From Streptomyces sp. TRM68416 (GTDB lineage Bacteria; Actinomycetota; Actinomycetes; Streptomycetales; Streptomycetaceae), in NCBI RefSeq assembly GCF_014596915.1, contig NZ_JACVWU010000004.1, forward strand, positions 248,001 to 312,000: a stretch of 64,000 bases of DNA, in the 5' to 3' direction. Made by a program: the position numbers and the translations under genes. Positions 22,429 through 30,165 of the stretch are shown here, piece by piece. Every line of letters starts with the position of its first letter. The first letter of the stretch is position 1. Under the pieces are notes generated by a model. That model was not told where the DNA came from. It did no database searches and was given only the letters and a program-made list of their open reading frames with translations.

Positions 22429-23312
22429 CGGGCAACCCCGTTGATGCTGGTCTGCAGGTCGTAGTGACGGCCGAGTTCCTGCCAGGCCGTGTCGAAGAGG
22501 TCCCGGTCGCGCATCGTGTACACGGCGACGTCGCGGAACACGCCGTCGATCGGCCGCTTGATCTTCTGCGGGGCGTTGCCGTACCGGGCCCGATATAGGG
22601 CGGCGACGGTCCGGCCGAGCTTCACGCGCGCGGAGCGCAGGTCGGCCGCCGAGGAGACGCCGGCCTCCTTCAGGTACTCGTCGCAGGTGATGGTGATGTC
22701 CTGCGGGTCGACGTCCGGCTCCTCGCCGTTCATCCGCGCCAGCTCGGTACGAGCCATCGCCTCGACGTAGGAGGAGTTGACGAGACCGAACTGCTTCGCA
22801 ACGCCCATCGCGGAGAGCCGCTCCTGGGCGATGCGGGCGCGCTCGACGCCGTCGAGCTGGGTACGGAGATGGTCGACCTGATCGAGGGTGGCAGTCGGGT
22901 TGATGGCGCCGCCCATGGTCCAGTAGTCGTTGACAGCCGTGGTGGTCTCGCGCTGGTAGGCGATGAGCGTCGGCCGGACCTCGGCGGCGACCTTCGCCTC
23001 GTTGACGGTCGCGAGCCACATGAGGAATGTGGGCACGTCGACCGCGGCCATCTGACGGGTCTTGCCGTCCTCGGCAACCGTGGGGATATCCCTACGGTTG
23101 GCCCACGAACGGTCTCGCAGCTTGCGGAGCTGCGTGGAGTAGTCGAGGCCGATCGCCTCGACGGCCGGGCGGAACACGATATGCGGCTGGCCGTCGACCA
23201 TGACGGTCTCGACGGAGCCAGCGGACAGGTTGATCGTGGCGGGCGCGGTGGGGACGCGGCGCTGGTCACTCGGAGTCGACGGCAAGGCCGACGACATGGT
23301 TTTCTGGTGCAT
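22425..23312 (-). CDS. Antirepressor-like protein (P22_AR N-terminal domain)
   Basis: 295 residues, ATG at 23312 (a second ATG at 23297). Residues about 25-125 match the P22 antirepressor N-terminal pattern: ETVMVDGQPHIVFRPAVEAI, LRDRSWANRRDIPTVAEDGK and FLMWLATVNEAKVAAEVRPT. The C-terminal half is helical with DEYLKEAGVSSAADLRSARV. Such proteins bind or inactivate phage repressors and affect the lysis/lysogeny choice. It is located just below the excisionase in the early operon. Confidence 0.78.
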   Translation of the reverse strand: MHQKTMSSALPSTPSDQRRVPTAPATINLSAGSVETVMVDGQPHIVFRPAVEAIGLDYSTQLRKLRDRSWANRRDIPTVAEDGKTRQMAAVDVPTFLMWLATVNEAKVAAEVRPTLIAYQRETTTAVNDYWTMGGAINPTATLDQVDHLRTQLDGVERARIAQERLSAMGVAKQFGLVNSSYVEAMARTELARMNGEEPDVDPQDITITCDEYLKEAGVSSAADLRSARVKLGRTVAALYRARYGNAPQKIKRPIDGVFRDVAVYTMRDRDLFDTAWQELGRHYDLQTSINGVAR

Positions 23313-23329
23313 AGAGCTGTTCCGATCTC

Positions 23330-23614
23330 TTACTTCGCGGTAGGTGCGGATTGCTCGACAGGAGAGGCCGCCTCGCACGCGGCCTCTTCGTCGTTTCTGG
23401 CAGACGGCCCCGCCTCGCACGCGGGACCGGCACCGTGACTCGCCGTTGCAGCGAGCAGCTGTTGGTCAAACTCTTCGATCGAAGCTGCGGGGTAGAGGAA
23501 CCGCCGTCCGACCTTCGTGCCCTTAGGGCCGTAGCCAATGTGCCGCCAGTACCGCACCGTGCTTGGTGCTGTGCGGTAGCGGGCCGCCACTTCGGCAGTG
23601 GTGAAGTACACCAT
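23330..23614 (-). CDS. Excisionase / MerR-type winged-helix protein
   Basis: 94 residues, ATG at 23614 preceded by GAGAAGG seven bases away. FTTAEVAARYRTAPSTVRYW followed by RHIGYGPKGTKVGRRFLYPA is the classic excisionase-type helix-turn-helix with wing. The tail is a flexible, acidic extension. First gene of the leftward early operon; it likely acts with the serine integrase to reverse integration, or as a Cro-like regulator facing the divergent repressor. Confidence 0.75.
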   Translation of the reverse strand: MVYFTTAEVAARYRTAPSTVRYWRHIGYGPKGTKVGRRFLYPAASIEEFDQQLLAATASHGAGPACEAGPSARNDEEAACEAASPVEQSAPTAK

Positions 23615-23635
23615 GATCAACCTTCTCGGGGATGT

Positions 23636-23665
23636 GTATCAGGCACCTCTAGGGACGCCTGATAC
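23636..23665. promoter_or_regulatory. Inverted-repeat operator between excisionase and repressor
   Basis: GTATCAGGC (23636-23644) and GCCTGATAC (23657-23665) are perfect 9-bp inverted arms separated by 12 bp, in the 134-bp divergent intergenic region. A related TTGATAC half-site occurs near 23724. The pair is the probable binding site of the phage repressor controlling both directions. Confidence 0.65.
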
Positions 23666-23748
23666 TCCTGAAGGATGCAGCGCAGTCCGAGTCGTGTCAA
23701 CCTTCACCGGGGTGACGTGCTGTTGATACACCGCTACCATCCATCCCT

Positions 23749-24558
23749 ATGGAGGATGAGCGCCAGCCAACGCCCCCCAGCGCATCAAGTGAGGACAACT
23801 GGTCTATCAACGAGCTTCGGACTGTCTTGGGTGCACGCCTGCGGAGAGCGAGGATGGCCAAGGGGCTGTCGCAGCAGGCCGTCGCTGACGCCATGAGCGC
23901 CTACGGCTTCAGTTGGCGCCAGACCACCGTGGCGAAAACGGAGGCTGCAGACCGCCCCGCCCTGTTCGTCGAGGTCGTGGCACTGTCCCGCATCTTGAAC
24001 CGGGACCTGAGAAGCTTCCTGACCGACCGCACAGAATTGGACGACCTGAAAGACGAGTTGGCGCACGAGTCGGAGGAGATGCGGGAACGCGTTCTGTCCG
24101 CTGAATTCGCGGTTGAGGCCGCGCGTATGGAACAAGAGCGTGTGGCGGTTGAAGAAGGAGTTGCGCTAGCTATTAGCGAGTACACCTACAGTGGTGACTC
24201 GGGCCCTCTTCGCGCGTCAATCGACATCTTTGCGGAGTCTCGCTGTTTTGAAATGGAGACCTGCAGGAAAGCGCTAATCGCGGCCGGCGTGCCTGATGAG
24301 GTCATCAGGCACGCCGACTCGATCGCTCTGCATGAGGCGGCGACCGTAATTCATTCCTCCGGTCGAGTTTCCAGGGAAGAATACCTGTATGGTCACAAGC
24401 AGGAGGAGGTTGTCGAAGCAGCGGGAATGTTCCTCGACGGTCAAACTCTACACATGCGCTTCCTGGGGCTGCTGAAAGGTGAGCAGGTGTACAGATTCTA
24501 TTTTGCGCAGTTGCTGGTGGATATTGTCGCCGAGTGGACGGAGCCGCGCGAAATTTAG
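23749..24558 (+). CDS. XRE-family phage repressor-like regulator
   Basis: 269 residues. The N-terminal helix-turn-helix lies at residues about 25-80 (LGARLRRARMAKGLSQQAVA, ADAMSAYGFSWRQTTVAKTE). A coiled region (DLKDELAHESEEMRERVLSA) and a C-terminal domain of unknown type follow; no LexA-type Ser/Lys protease pair is seen. The second half (about 24150-24550) is visibly less GC-rich than neighbours. It is divergent from the excisionase and convergent with the integrase, the usual position for a lysogeny repressor. Confidence 0.75.
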   Translation: MEDERQPTPPSASSEDNWSINELRTVLGARLRRARMAKGLSQQAVADAMSAYGFSWRQTTVAKTEAADRPALFVEVVALSRILNRDLRSFLTDRTELDDLKDELAHESEEMRERVLSAEFAVEAARMEQERVAVEEGVALAISEYTYSGDSGPLRASIDIFAESRCFEMETCRKALIAAGVPDEVIRHADSIALHEAATVIHSSGRVSREEYLYGHKQEEVVEAAGMFLDGQTLHMRFLGLLKGEQVYRFYFAQLLVDIVAEWTEPREI

Positions 24559-26066
24559 CGGAGTCCTCGCAGCCAGCGGAACACCACGGCGTCGTAGTCG
24601 AAGTACCCGCCGTCTGGCATCCGTCCCGGCCGTGGCGTCTTCAGCGTCACCTCGACCAGCGACCGAAGCACCGTCCGCTGCCGCTCTAGCCCGAGCGCCT
24701 TCCACGCTTTCCGCACGTCCGGTGCCCCCACCAGATCCACCAGCGGATCCCGCGTCGCCGCGCGGGCCAGCTGCTGCGTGATCCCCTCCAACTGGGCGCG
24801 CGCAGTGTCCGTGCCCTCTGCGAACGCCATCTCGTCGATCTGCCCGCCGCCGTACATGCTCGCCAGGTTCCGCATCCGGCCGCGGATCTCCTCCGCCTCC
24901 GCCTGCAACGCGGACACGTCGACTCCGTCCGGAGCAGGCTCCAGCAGCTCGTGCGCGTCCTCGCGTGACAGCCGCTCGACGATCGTGTCCTCGACGTACT
25001 GGTCGACCTTCTCGGCCCGCCGGCCGCCGCCGTGACCGGTCGGGCACCGGTAGCTGGGGTACTGACGGCCGCCGGACTGGGTCACGGTCATACCCGTACC
25101 GCACCCCTCGCGACCGCACCGGTACAGCAGCGAGCCCACCCACTTCGGCTGCGCGCCGCGGTTCACCGCCCGCTCCGGGTTCCTCAGAATCGCCACGACG
25201 GCCCTGTACTTCGCCTCGTCGACGATCGGCTCCCACTGCCCACGCCCGACCTCCTCGCCCCTGTAGACGGCGATCCCGGCGTTCCTGGGGCGCAACAGCA
25301 TGTCCCGCATGTCCTGGTGGGTGACAGGGTTCCCGCGGGTCGTCGTGACCCCCTTGTCGGCGCACCACTTCACCAGTGACCGGATCGACCCGCCGGACAG
25401 GATCTCGTCCGTCCAGAAGCGCAGCGCCTCGGCCTCCTCGGGCACGGACTTCAGCATGTCGAGCTCGGGCACCTCGACCTCGTCGCCGGTCTTCCGGTCG
25501 GTCTTCTTGCGGATCTCGCCGGTGGGTACACCCCAGCCGAACGGGCGGATGCCGCCCATCCACTCGCCCTTCAGCGCCTTCTGGCGGCGGGCACGGGCGA
25601 CGCGCTCGCCCTTGTGCTCGGACTCCTGGCGGGCGACGGCGCCGAGGATCCGCGCGGTCATCCGGCCGGACGGCGTGGCGAGGTCGACGGTCCCGGCCTG
25701 GACGGTGTGGGTGGCGATGCCGCGGCGGTCGGACAGCTCGATGTACTCCTCCAGCTCGACGATGGAGCGGGTGAGCCGGTCCGTGTGCCAGACGATGACG
25801 ATGGTGGCCTTGCCCTCGTCGAGGTCGGCGAGCATCCGGCGGTAGTCCTTGCGGAGCTTCCCGGAGAACGCGGACACGTCGTTGTCGACATACACCTCGA
25901 CGACTTCCCAGCCCATGCGTTCCGCGAGGGCCTCGCAGTCCTCGCGCTGCCGGTCGACGCCGAGGCCGGCGCCGGTCCGGTCCTGCGAGATACGCACATA
26001 GATCACGGCGCGCGTGCGGGCTGTGCCTGCGGCAACGTCGGTTGCGCTGCGGAGATTCGGGCTCAT
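24555..26066 (-). CDS. Large serine integrase
   Basis: 503 residues, ATG at 26066 (in-frame ATG also at 26078; neither has a strong ribosome site). The N-terminal resolvase domain begins RAVIYVRISQDRTGAGLGVD with the nucleophilic Ser near residue 25; ARQESEHKGERVARARRQKA follows. The recombinase domain, a zinc ribbon (CGREGCGTGM ... YRCPTGHGG) and a C-terminal coiled coil (ALQAEAEEIRGRMRNLASMY) complete the family layout. It catalyses attP x attB recombination. It lies 40 bp from the attachment junction and its stop overlaps the repressor stop. Confidence 0.93.
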   Translation of the reverse strand: MSPNLRSATDVAAGTARTRAVIYVRISQDRTGAGLGVDRQREDCEALAERMGWEVVEVYVDNDVSAFSGKLRKDYRRMLADLDEGKATIVIVWHTDRLTRSIVELEEYIELSDRRGIATHTVQAGTVDLATPSGRMTARILGAVARQESEHKGERVARARRQKALKGEWMGGIRPFGWGVPTGEIRKKTDRKTGDEVEVPELDMLKSVPEEAEALRFWTDEILSGGSIRSLVKWCADKGVTTTRGNPVTHQDMRDMLLRPRNAGIAVYRGEEVGRGQWEPIVDEAKYRAVVAILRNPERAVNRGAQPKWVGSLLYRCGREGCGTGMTVTQSGGRQYPSYRCPTGHGGGRRAEKVDQYVEDTIVERLSREDAHELLEPAPDGVDVSALQAEAEEIRGRMRNLASMYGGGQIDEMAFAEGTDTARAQLEGITQQLARAATRDPLVDLVGAPDVRKAWKALGLERQRTVLRSLVEVTLKTPRPGRMPDGGYFDYDAVVFRWLRGLR

Positions 26067-26094
26067 GTCCGCCAGCATGCCAGTCCAGTGGTGT

Positions 26095-26118
26095 TGCTGT
26101 CTCAAGTTCGGGAAGACC
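26095..26118. other. Prophage attachment junction (attR/attL)
   Basis: The TadA frame becomes recognisable at about 26107: residues FGKTTLLSALLG follow prophage-derived CCCLK. An intact TadA P-loop would read GxxGSGKTT, so the crossover lies within or just left of the TCGGGAAGACC bases (26108-26118). The partner junction is outside the window, so the exact core cannot be fixed. Confidence 0.75.
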
Positions 26119-26802
26119 ACCCTGCTGAGCGCGCTGCTCGGGCTGGTCGGGCCGGGCGAGCGGATCGTCCTCGCGGAGGACTCGGCGGAGCTGCGGCCCG
26201 ACCATCCGCACGTCGTACGCCTGGAGAGCAGACCCGCCAACCAGGAAGGCGCAGGCCTCGTCACCCTCCAGGACCTCGTGCGGCAGGCCCTGCGGATGCG
26301 TCCGGACCGGCTCGTCGTGGGCGAGGTGCGAGGGCCGGAGGTGGTCCATCTGCTGGCCGCGCTCAACACGGGCCACGAAGGCGGCTGCGGGACCGTCCAC
26401 GCCAACGCGGCGGCCGACGTACCGGCCCGGCTGGAGGCGCTCGGCACCGCGGCCGGGCTCGACCGGGCCGCCCTGCACAGCCAGTTGGCGGCCGCGTTGT
26501 CGGTGGTCCTGCACCTCGCACGGGACCGGGCCGGGCAGCGGCGGGTCGCCGAGGTCCATGTACTCGAACGGGAGCCGTCGGGGCTGGTGCGCACGGTACC
26601 GGCACTGCGGTGGGGCGAAGGGGCGTTCGTTCCCGAGCGGGGGTGGGAGCGGCTGCGGGGGCTGCTTCGCGGGGGTGGCGGGTGCGGGGTCGATGGGGAG
26701 GGCGGGGGTGGATCGGACTCAGGGGGTGCGGTGGTGATCGGGAGACGTGAGGTGGCGACGGGGTGTCGGTCGGTGGGGCGTGGTGGTGAGGGCGGTGGGT
26801 GA
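26107..26802 (+). pseudogene. tadA: TadA/CpaF pilus ATPase, 3' portion (5' part displaced by prophage)
   Basis: The frame starts at the last residues of the Walker A motif (GKTTLLSALL) and continues through ERIVLAEDSAELRPDHPHVV, the Asp box, VTLQDLVRQALRMRPDRLVV, GEVRGPEVVHLLAALNTGHE and GGCGTVHANAAADVPARLEA: the full C-terminal half of a type II/IV secretion ATPase. The upstream half, with the N-terminal domain and the glycine-rich part of the P-loop, is missing. The piece has no proper start. It powers Tad pilus assembly when intact; in this lysogen it cannot bind ATP normally. Excision would restore the gene. Confidence 0.9.
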
Positions 26803-26953
26803 GGCAGTGGTGGGTGCGCAGTCGGTGTGTGGGGGCCGTGGTGGCGGGGCCGTCGGGGGTGCGGTGGTGGGTGTGGTGCTGGGGGCGTGGGCCGGGGCCA
26901 GGGCCGGGGCCGAGGGCTGTGTGGTGTCGGTGGCGAAGGGGGTGCAGGGGTGA
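26747..26953 (+). CDS. Possible small membrane protein in the tad cluster (doubtful)
   Basis: An open frame whose TGA overlaps the GTG of tadB (GTGA), coding for up to 68 residues with one hydrophobic, glycine-rich stretch (AVGGAVVGVVLGAWAGARAG). The coupling is suggestive, but the sequence is low-complexity, overlaps the tadA tail, and I know of no such gene between tadA and tadB. It may be chance. Confidence 0.25.
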   Translation: MRWRRGVGRWGVVVRAVGEAVVGAQSVCGGRGGGAVGGAVVGVVLGAWAGARAGAEGCVVSVAKGVQG

Positions 26954-27819
26954 TCGGGACGGGTGACGCAGTGGCCGGTGCGGTGCTGGTGTGCGCGGCC
27001 GTGACCGCGTGGGGGCTGGGTGAACGGCGTTCGCAGGCTCGGCGGGCTCAACTGCTGCTGGCCGGTGGTGGGGTGGTGGGCGCCGGGCCACCCGGCTGGC
27101 GGCATCTGGCCGGTGAAGTGCGGCGCGTTCGTGGGCGACTGCGGCCCGAGTGGTGGTCGCCGGCCGTCGGGCTTGTGGTGGCGCTGTTGGGTGCGTCGGT
27201 GCTGCCGCTCGTCGCCGGGGCGGCCGGGGTGCCGTTGCTGCGGCGGGTGCGGCTGGCCGGGGAGGCGCGCCGCGCGCGGGAGCGGCACGGGGACGCGGTG
27301 ATCGCGCTGTGCGGGGCGCTCGCCGGGGAGGTGCGCGCGGGACGGCAGCCGGGGGAGGCGCTGCTGCGCGCCGCCCACGACTCCGGTGGACTCGGCGACG
27401 CGCAGGCGGCGGTGCTGGCGGCTGCGCGGTTCGGCGGCGATGTGCCGGGCGCCCTCGCAGTGGCGGCACGGAGGCCGGGAAGTGACGGACTGCTGGGACT
27501 GGCGGCGTGCTGGCGGGTGGCCGTGGACCAGGGCGCGGGGCTTGCGGCAGGGCTGGACCGGCTGGAAGGGGCACTGCGCGCGGAGCGGGATCAACGGGCC
27601 GACCTGCGAGCGCAGTTGGCGGGCGCCCGGTCCACGGTCGTGATGCTCGCCGGGCTGCCGGTCTTCGGCCTCCTCCTCGGCGCGGTCATGGGCGCTGATC
27701 CGCTGGCTGTGCTGCTGCACTCCGGGGCGGGACTGGGGTGCCTGTTCGCCGGCGGGTTGCTGGAGGGGCTGGGGATGTGGTGGGCGCTGCGGATTGTGAG
27801 AGGGGCGGAGGTGGTGTGA
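26950..27819 (+). CDS. tadB: TadB-like pilus assembly membrane protein (T2SS F family)
   Basis: 289 residues from GTG at 26950, with an A/G-rich ribosome site upstream. N-terminal hydrophobic segment, two central ones (EWWSPAVGLVVALLGASVLP), a cytosolic part with the GspF-type pattern (HGDAVIALCGALAGEVRAGR, EALLRAAHDSGGLGDAQAAV) and a C-terminal pair of membrane helices (STVVMLAGLPVFGLLLGAVM). It forms the inner-membrane platform of the Tad pilus with TadC. An earlier start would add low-complexity sequence only. Confidence 0.82.
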   Translation: MIGTGDAVAGAVLVCAAVTAWGLGERRSQARRAQLLLAGGGVVGAGPPGWRHLAGEVRRVRGRLRPEWWSPAVGLVVALLGASVLPLVAGAAGVPLLRRVRLAGEARRARERHGDAVIALCGALAGEVRAGRQPGEALLRAAHDSGGLGDAQAAVLAAARFGGDVPGALAVAARRPGSDGLLGLAACWRVAVDQGAGLAAGLDRLEGALRAERDQRADLRAQLAGARSTVVMLAGLPVFGLLLGAVMGADPLAVLLHSGAGLGCLFAGGLLEGLGMWWALRIVRGAEVV

Positions 27820-27982
27820 GGGGCGGAGGTGGTGTGAGGGGGAGTGGTGGGGCGGCCGGGACGTGTGCGGAGGGCGAGGTCGGGCGTACGGGGTGTCTGT
27901 GGAGAGCGTGGGTGGCGGTGGGTGAGAGCGGGTTGGCGTGGTGCCGGTCGGTGGGCAGCGGCGCGAGTCGTGGGAGGCGGGC

Positions 27983-28786
27983 ATGTCGGGAGGTTCGGTG
28001 AGTACGGAGGTTGTCCACAGGTTGGGGGTGGCCGTGGGGGTTCTGCTGGCGGTCGGGTGGCTGGTGGGGTGGGGGGAATCGGTGCGGCGCGAGCGGAGAG
28101 TTCGGCACCGGGCGGCGGAGTTGCTGGTGGCCGGGGAGGCGAGACCGGCCCAGGCGCGGTTCCAGGCGTGGGGCGTGGCGCGGAGATGGTTGCCCGCGGT
28201 GGCGGTGGCCTGTGCCGGGTGGCTGCTGGTCGGCGGAGTCGTCGGGGCCGTGGTCGGGGTCACCGCAGCGGCCGCGATGGATCGGTGGCTCGGCCGGCGG
28301 ACGGCTGCCGGATCCGGGACGGAGTACGACCCCGCGGAGGTGGCGCGACAACTTCCTCTCGCTGCCGATCTGTTGGCGGCCTGCATCGCGGCCGGCGCCG
28401 GACCGGTGGACGCGGCCGAGGCCGTGGGCGAGGCATTGGGCGGCCCGGTGGGAGAGGGGTTGGCCCGGGGCGCGGCGGAGATGCGGCTCGGCAGCGAACC
28501 GGGCGCTGCCTGGCAGACGTTGGCCGCGATGCCCGCGGCCGGACCGCTGGCCGGGCTGCTGGAGCGGGCCGACGTGTCCGGGCTTCCGGCGGCCGGACCG
28601 GTCGCGCGGCTCGCCGAGGACGCCCGTGCCGACTGGGCGCGCGCGGCGACCGCCAGGGCACGACGGGCGGCGGTCATGGTCACCGCGCCGGTGGGGCTGT
28701 GCTTCCTGCCCGCGTTCATCGCGGTCGGGGTGCTGCCCGTGGTGATCGGGCTGGCGGACGGGGTCCTGGGAGGGGGTGGCCCTTGA
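27983..28786 (+). CDS. tadC: TadC-like pilus assembly membrane protein (T2SS F family)
   Basis: 267 residues, ATG at 27983 with GGGAGG six bases upstream; a GTG at 27938 would give 15 more residues. Membrane segments near residues 12-30, 80-110 and at the C-terminus (APVGLCFLPAFIAVGVLPVV). The GspF-type half has ARQLPLAADLLAACIAAGAG. It pairs with TadB. The 163-bp gap to tadB is G-rich and contains no gene. Confidence 0.82.
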   Translation: MSGGSVSTEVVHRLGVAVGVLLAVGWLVGWGESVRRERRVRHRAAELLVAGEARPAQARFQAWGVARRWLPAVAVACAGWLLVGGVVGAVVGVTAAAAMDRWLGRRTAAGSGTEYDPAEVARQLPLAADLLAACIAAGAGPVDAAEAVGEALGGPVGEGLARGAAEMRLGSEPGAAWQTLAAMPAAGPLAGLLERADVSGLPAAGPVARLAEDARADWARAATARARRAAVMVTAPVGLCFLPAFIAVGVLPVVIGLADGVLGGGGP

Positions 28787-28855
28787 CGGAGGTGGCAAGA
28801 CGCAGGAACTGAACAGGTCTGACGGACAACGGAACGGATCCTCACGGGGGTTGAG

Positions 28856-29065
28856 ATGTACAAGGCGGTACGGGCACGGATGCGTGCCCTGGTGTGCAGG
28901 GCACGGGCGGCACGGAGGGACGCGGGGATGGTCACCTCCGAGTACGCGATGGGAATCATCGCGGCGGTGGCGTTCGCGGTGGTCCTCTACAAGGTGGTGA
29001 CCAGCGGGCAGGTCAACGCGGAACTCCAGGCCATCGTGAAGCGGGCCCTCGATGCGCGGATGTGA
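28856..29065 (+). CDS. Flp-type pilin-like protein (DUF4244)
   Basis: 69 residues: basic N-terminus (MYKAVRARMRALVCRARAAR), then GMVTSEYAMGIIAAVAFAVV as the single hydrophobic helix, with the pilin-type Glu five residues after Gly. This fits the small Flp/DUF4244 pilins of actinobacterial Tad loci, processed by a prepilin peptidase and polymerised. Its 3' end overlaps the TadE-like gene by 14 bp. Confidence 0.82.
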   Translation: MYKAVRARMRALVCRARAARRDAGMVTSEYAMGIIAAVAFAVVLYKVVTSGQVNAELQAIVKRALDARM

Positions 29066-29462
29066 ACGGCGCTGGAACGACCGGGGGTTCGTGACGGCGG
29101 AGTCGGCCGTGGTGCTGCCCGTCCTGGTGATGTTCGCGATGGCACTGGTGTGGGGCCTGCTCGTGGTCGCCGCGCAGATCCAGTGCGTGGACGCGGCACG
29201 GACGGGCGCCCGTGCGGCGGCCCGTCAGGACCCGGCCGACGCCGTCGTCGAGGTGACCCGCGAGGTCGCCCCGGCCGGTGCGGAGGTCACGGTGAGCCGG
29301 AACGGGGGCCTCGTCCGAGTGGTCGTCGTGGCGAAGCCGTCGGTGCTGAGGGGGCTGCCGTTCGAGGTGCGGGAGGAGGCCGTGGCGGCGGCCGAGGAGA
29401 TGACGGGAGCCGAGGCCCCGGCGGCGGCAGGGGCAGGGGCAGGGGCGGGGGCGGGGAGATGA
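29052..29462 (+). CDS. TadE-family minor pilin / pseudopilin
   Basis: 136 residues. RGFVTAESAVVLPVLVMFAM is the TadE hallmark, followed by LVWGLLVVAAQIQCVDAART and GARAAARQDPADAVVEVTRE. The C-terminus is an Ala/Gly tail encoded by a GGGGCA repeat tract (about 29428-29455) prone to length change. TadE proteins are minor pilins with a periplasmic/extracytoplasmic C-terminus. ATG overlaps the pilin stop. Confidence 0.82.
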   Translation: MRGCERRWNDRGFVTAESAVVLPVLVMFAMALVWGLLVVAAQIQCVDAARTGARAAARQDPADAVVEVTREVAPAGAEVTVSRNGGLVRVVVVAKPSVLRGLPFEVREEAVAAAEEMTGAEAPAAAGAGAGAGAGR

Positions 29463-30010
29463 GGGCGCGTTCGGGCTCGCCGGACCGCGGTCGCCGCGCG
29501 CGGCGTACCCGCCGCACGGCCGAACGCCGGTACTCGGACCGGGGATCCGCCACGGTATGGAGCGTCGCCGCCCTCGCTGTCCTCTGCGTGGTGTTCGGCG
29601 TCGTCCTCGCCCTGGGGCAGGCCGTGGTGACCCGGCATCGTGCGGCCGGCGGCGCGGACCTCGCGGCGCTCGCCGCGGCGTACCACTGGGCCGAGGGCCC
29701 CGCGGCGGCCTGCGCCCGGGCCGACCGCGCGGCCCGGGCCCAGGGCACCCGCCTCGTGCGGTGCGCACTCGTCGGCGACATCTCGGACGTGACGGCAGCA
29801 TCCGGCCGGGGACCCTTCGCGGCGGAGGTCAGGGCACGGGCGGGACCCGCGGAGGCGGGTCCCGAGACGGGGGTTGCCGGGTCGAGTCCGGGGGTGGGGG
29901 TTGCTGGGTCGAGTCCGAGGGTGGGGGTGGGGCTTGCGGGGCCAGGTGCGGAGACACGGCCTGCGGAGGCGGGCCCGGAGACAAGATCTGAGGGGGCGAG
30001 TCCGGGCTAG
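29459..30010 (+). CDS. TadE-like secretion-neighbourhood protein with repetitive tail
   Basis: 183 residues, ATGA overlap with the TadE gene. Basic start, then DRGSATVWSVAALAVLCVVF and VVLALGQAVVTRHRAAGGAD, LAALAAAYHWAEGPAAACAR: the TadE-like/Rv3654c-type helicase-secretion-neighbourhood pattern. From residue about 125 the tail repeats AEAGPET and GVAGSSPxVGV, encoded by imperfect tandem DNA repeats at 29850-30000, and looks unstructured. The last gene of the tad operon. Confidence 0.75.
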   Translation: MRARSGSPDRGRRARRTRRTAERRYSDRGSATVWSVAALAVLCVVFGVVLALGQAVVTRHRAAGGADLAALAAAYHWAEGPAAACARADRAARAQGTRLVRCALVGDISDVTAASGRGPFAAEVRARAGPAEAGPETGVAGSSPGVGVAGSSPRVGVGLAGPGAETRPAEAGPETRSEGASPG

Positions 30011-30063
30011 GGCTTGTGGGGCGAGCTCGGAGGTTGGGGTCGTGCGGGTTCGCTTGCGTACGT

Positions 30064-30103
30064 GACCCGTAGGGGTCGCATACGGGACCCGTAGGGCTCG
30101 CAT
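30064..30103. repeat. Two 18-bp direct repeats
   Basis: GACCCGTAGGGGTCGCAT (30064-30081) and GACCCGTAGGGCTCGCAT (30086-30103) differ at one base and are spaced 22 bp, in the 155-bp gap between the tad operon and the convergent helicase gene. They may be a tandem duplication or a binding site; GTGACCC flanks recur at both ends. Confidence 0.6.
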
Positions 30104-30165
30104 TACGTGACCCCGTGGACAAGGGGGCGGAGCCATGGCCCGCGGGCCGCGCCCGGAGCCACGGC

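Larger units (their letters stand above)
1..26110. mobile_element. Prophage (right portion), siphovirus-type, serine-integrase family
   Basis: The segment holds a serine integrase at its right end, a divergent repressor, excisionase, DnaB/DnaC-type replication genes, an FtsK-like translocase, a tRNA, HNH nuclease, terminases, portal, scaffold, capsid and head-tail connector genes, almost all on the minus strand. The right boundary is placed at the point where the reading frame of a chromosomal TadA/CpaF ATPase becomes recognisable. The left boundary, with the tail, lysis and other attachment site, is outside the window. The order (integrase end, early, replication, packaging, head, tail) is normal for a temperate siphovirus; the translocase block is not. 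Confidence 0.93.

Noticed and set aside
26014..26106. Start codons that would give the tadA fragment a prophage-derived N-terminus
   Set aside because: They lie in the integrase start region, have no ribosome site, and the product would lack the P-loop glycines; treated as a pseudogene.
30064..30103. Attachment-site remnant of another element
   Set aside because: Only two 18-bp copies with no integrase or tRNA nearby; kept as a simple repeat.
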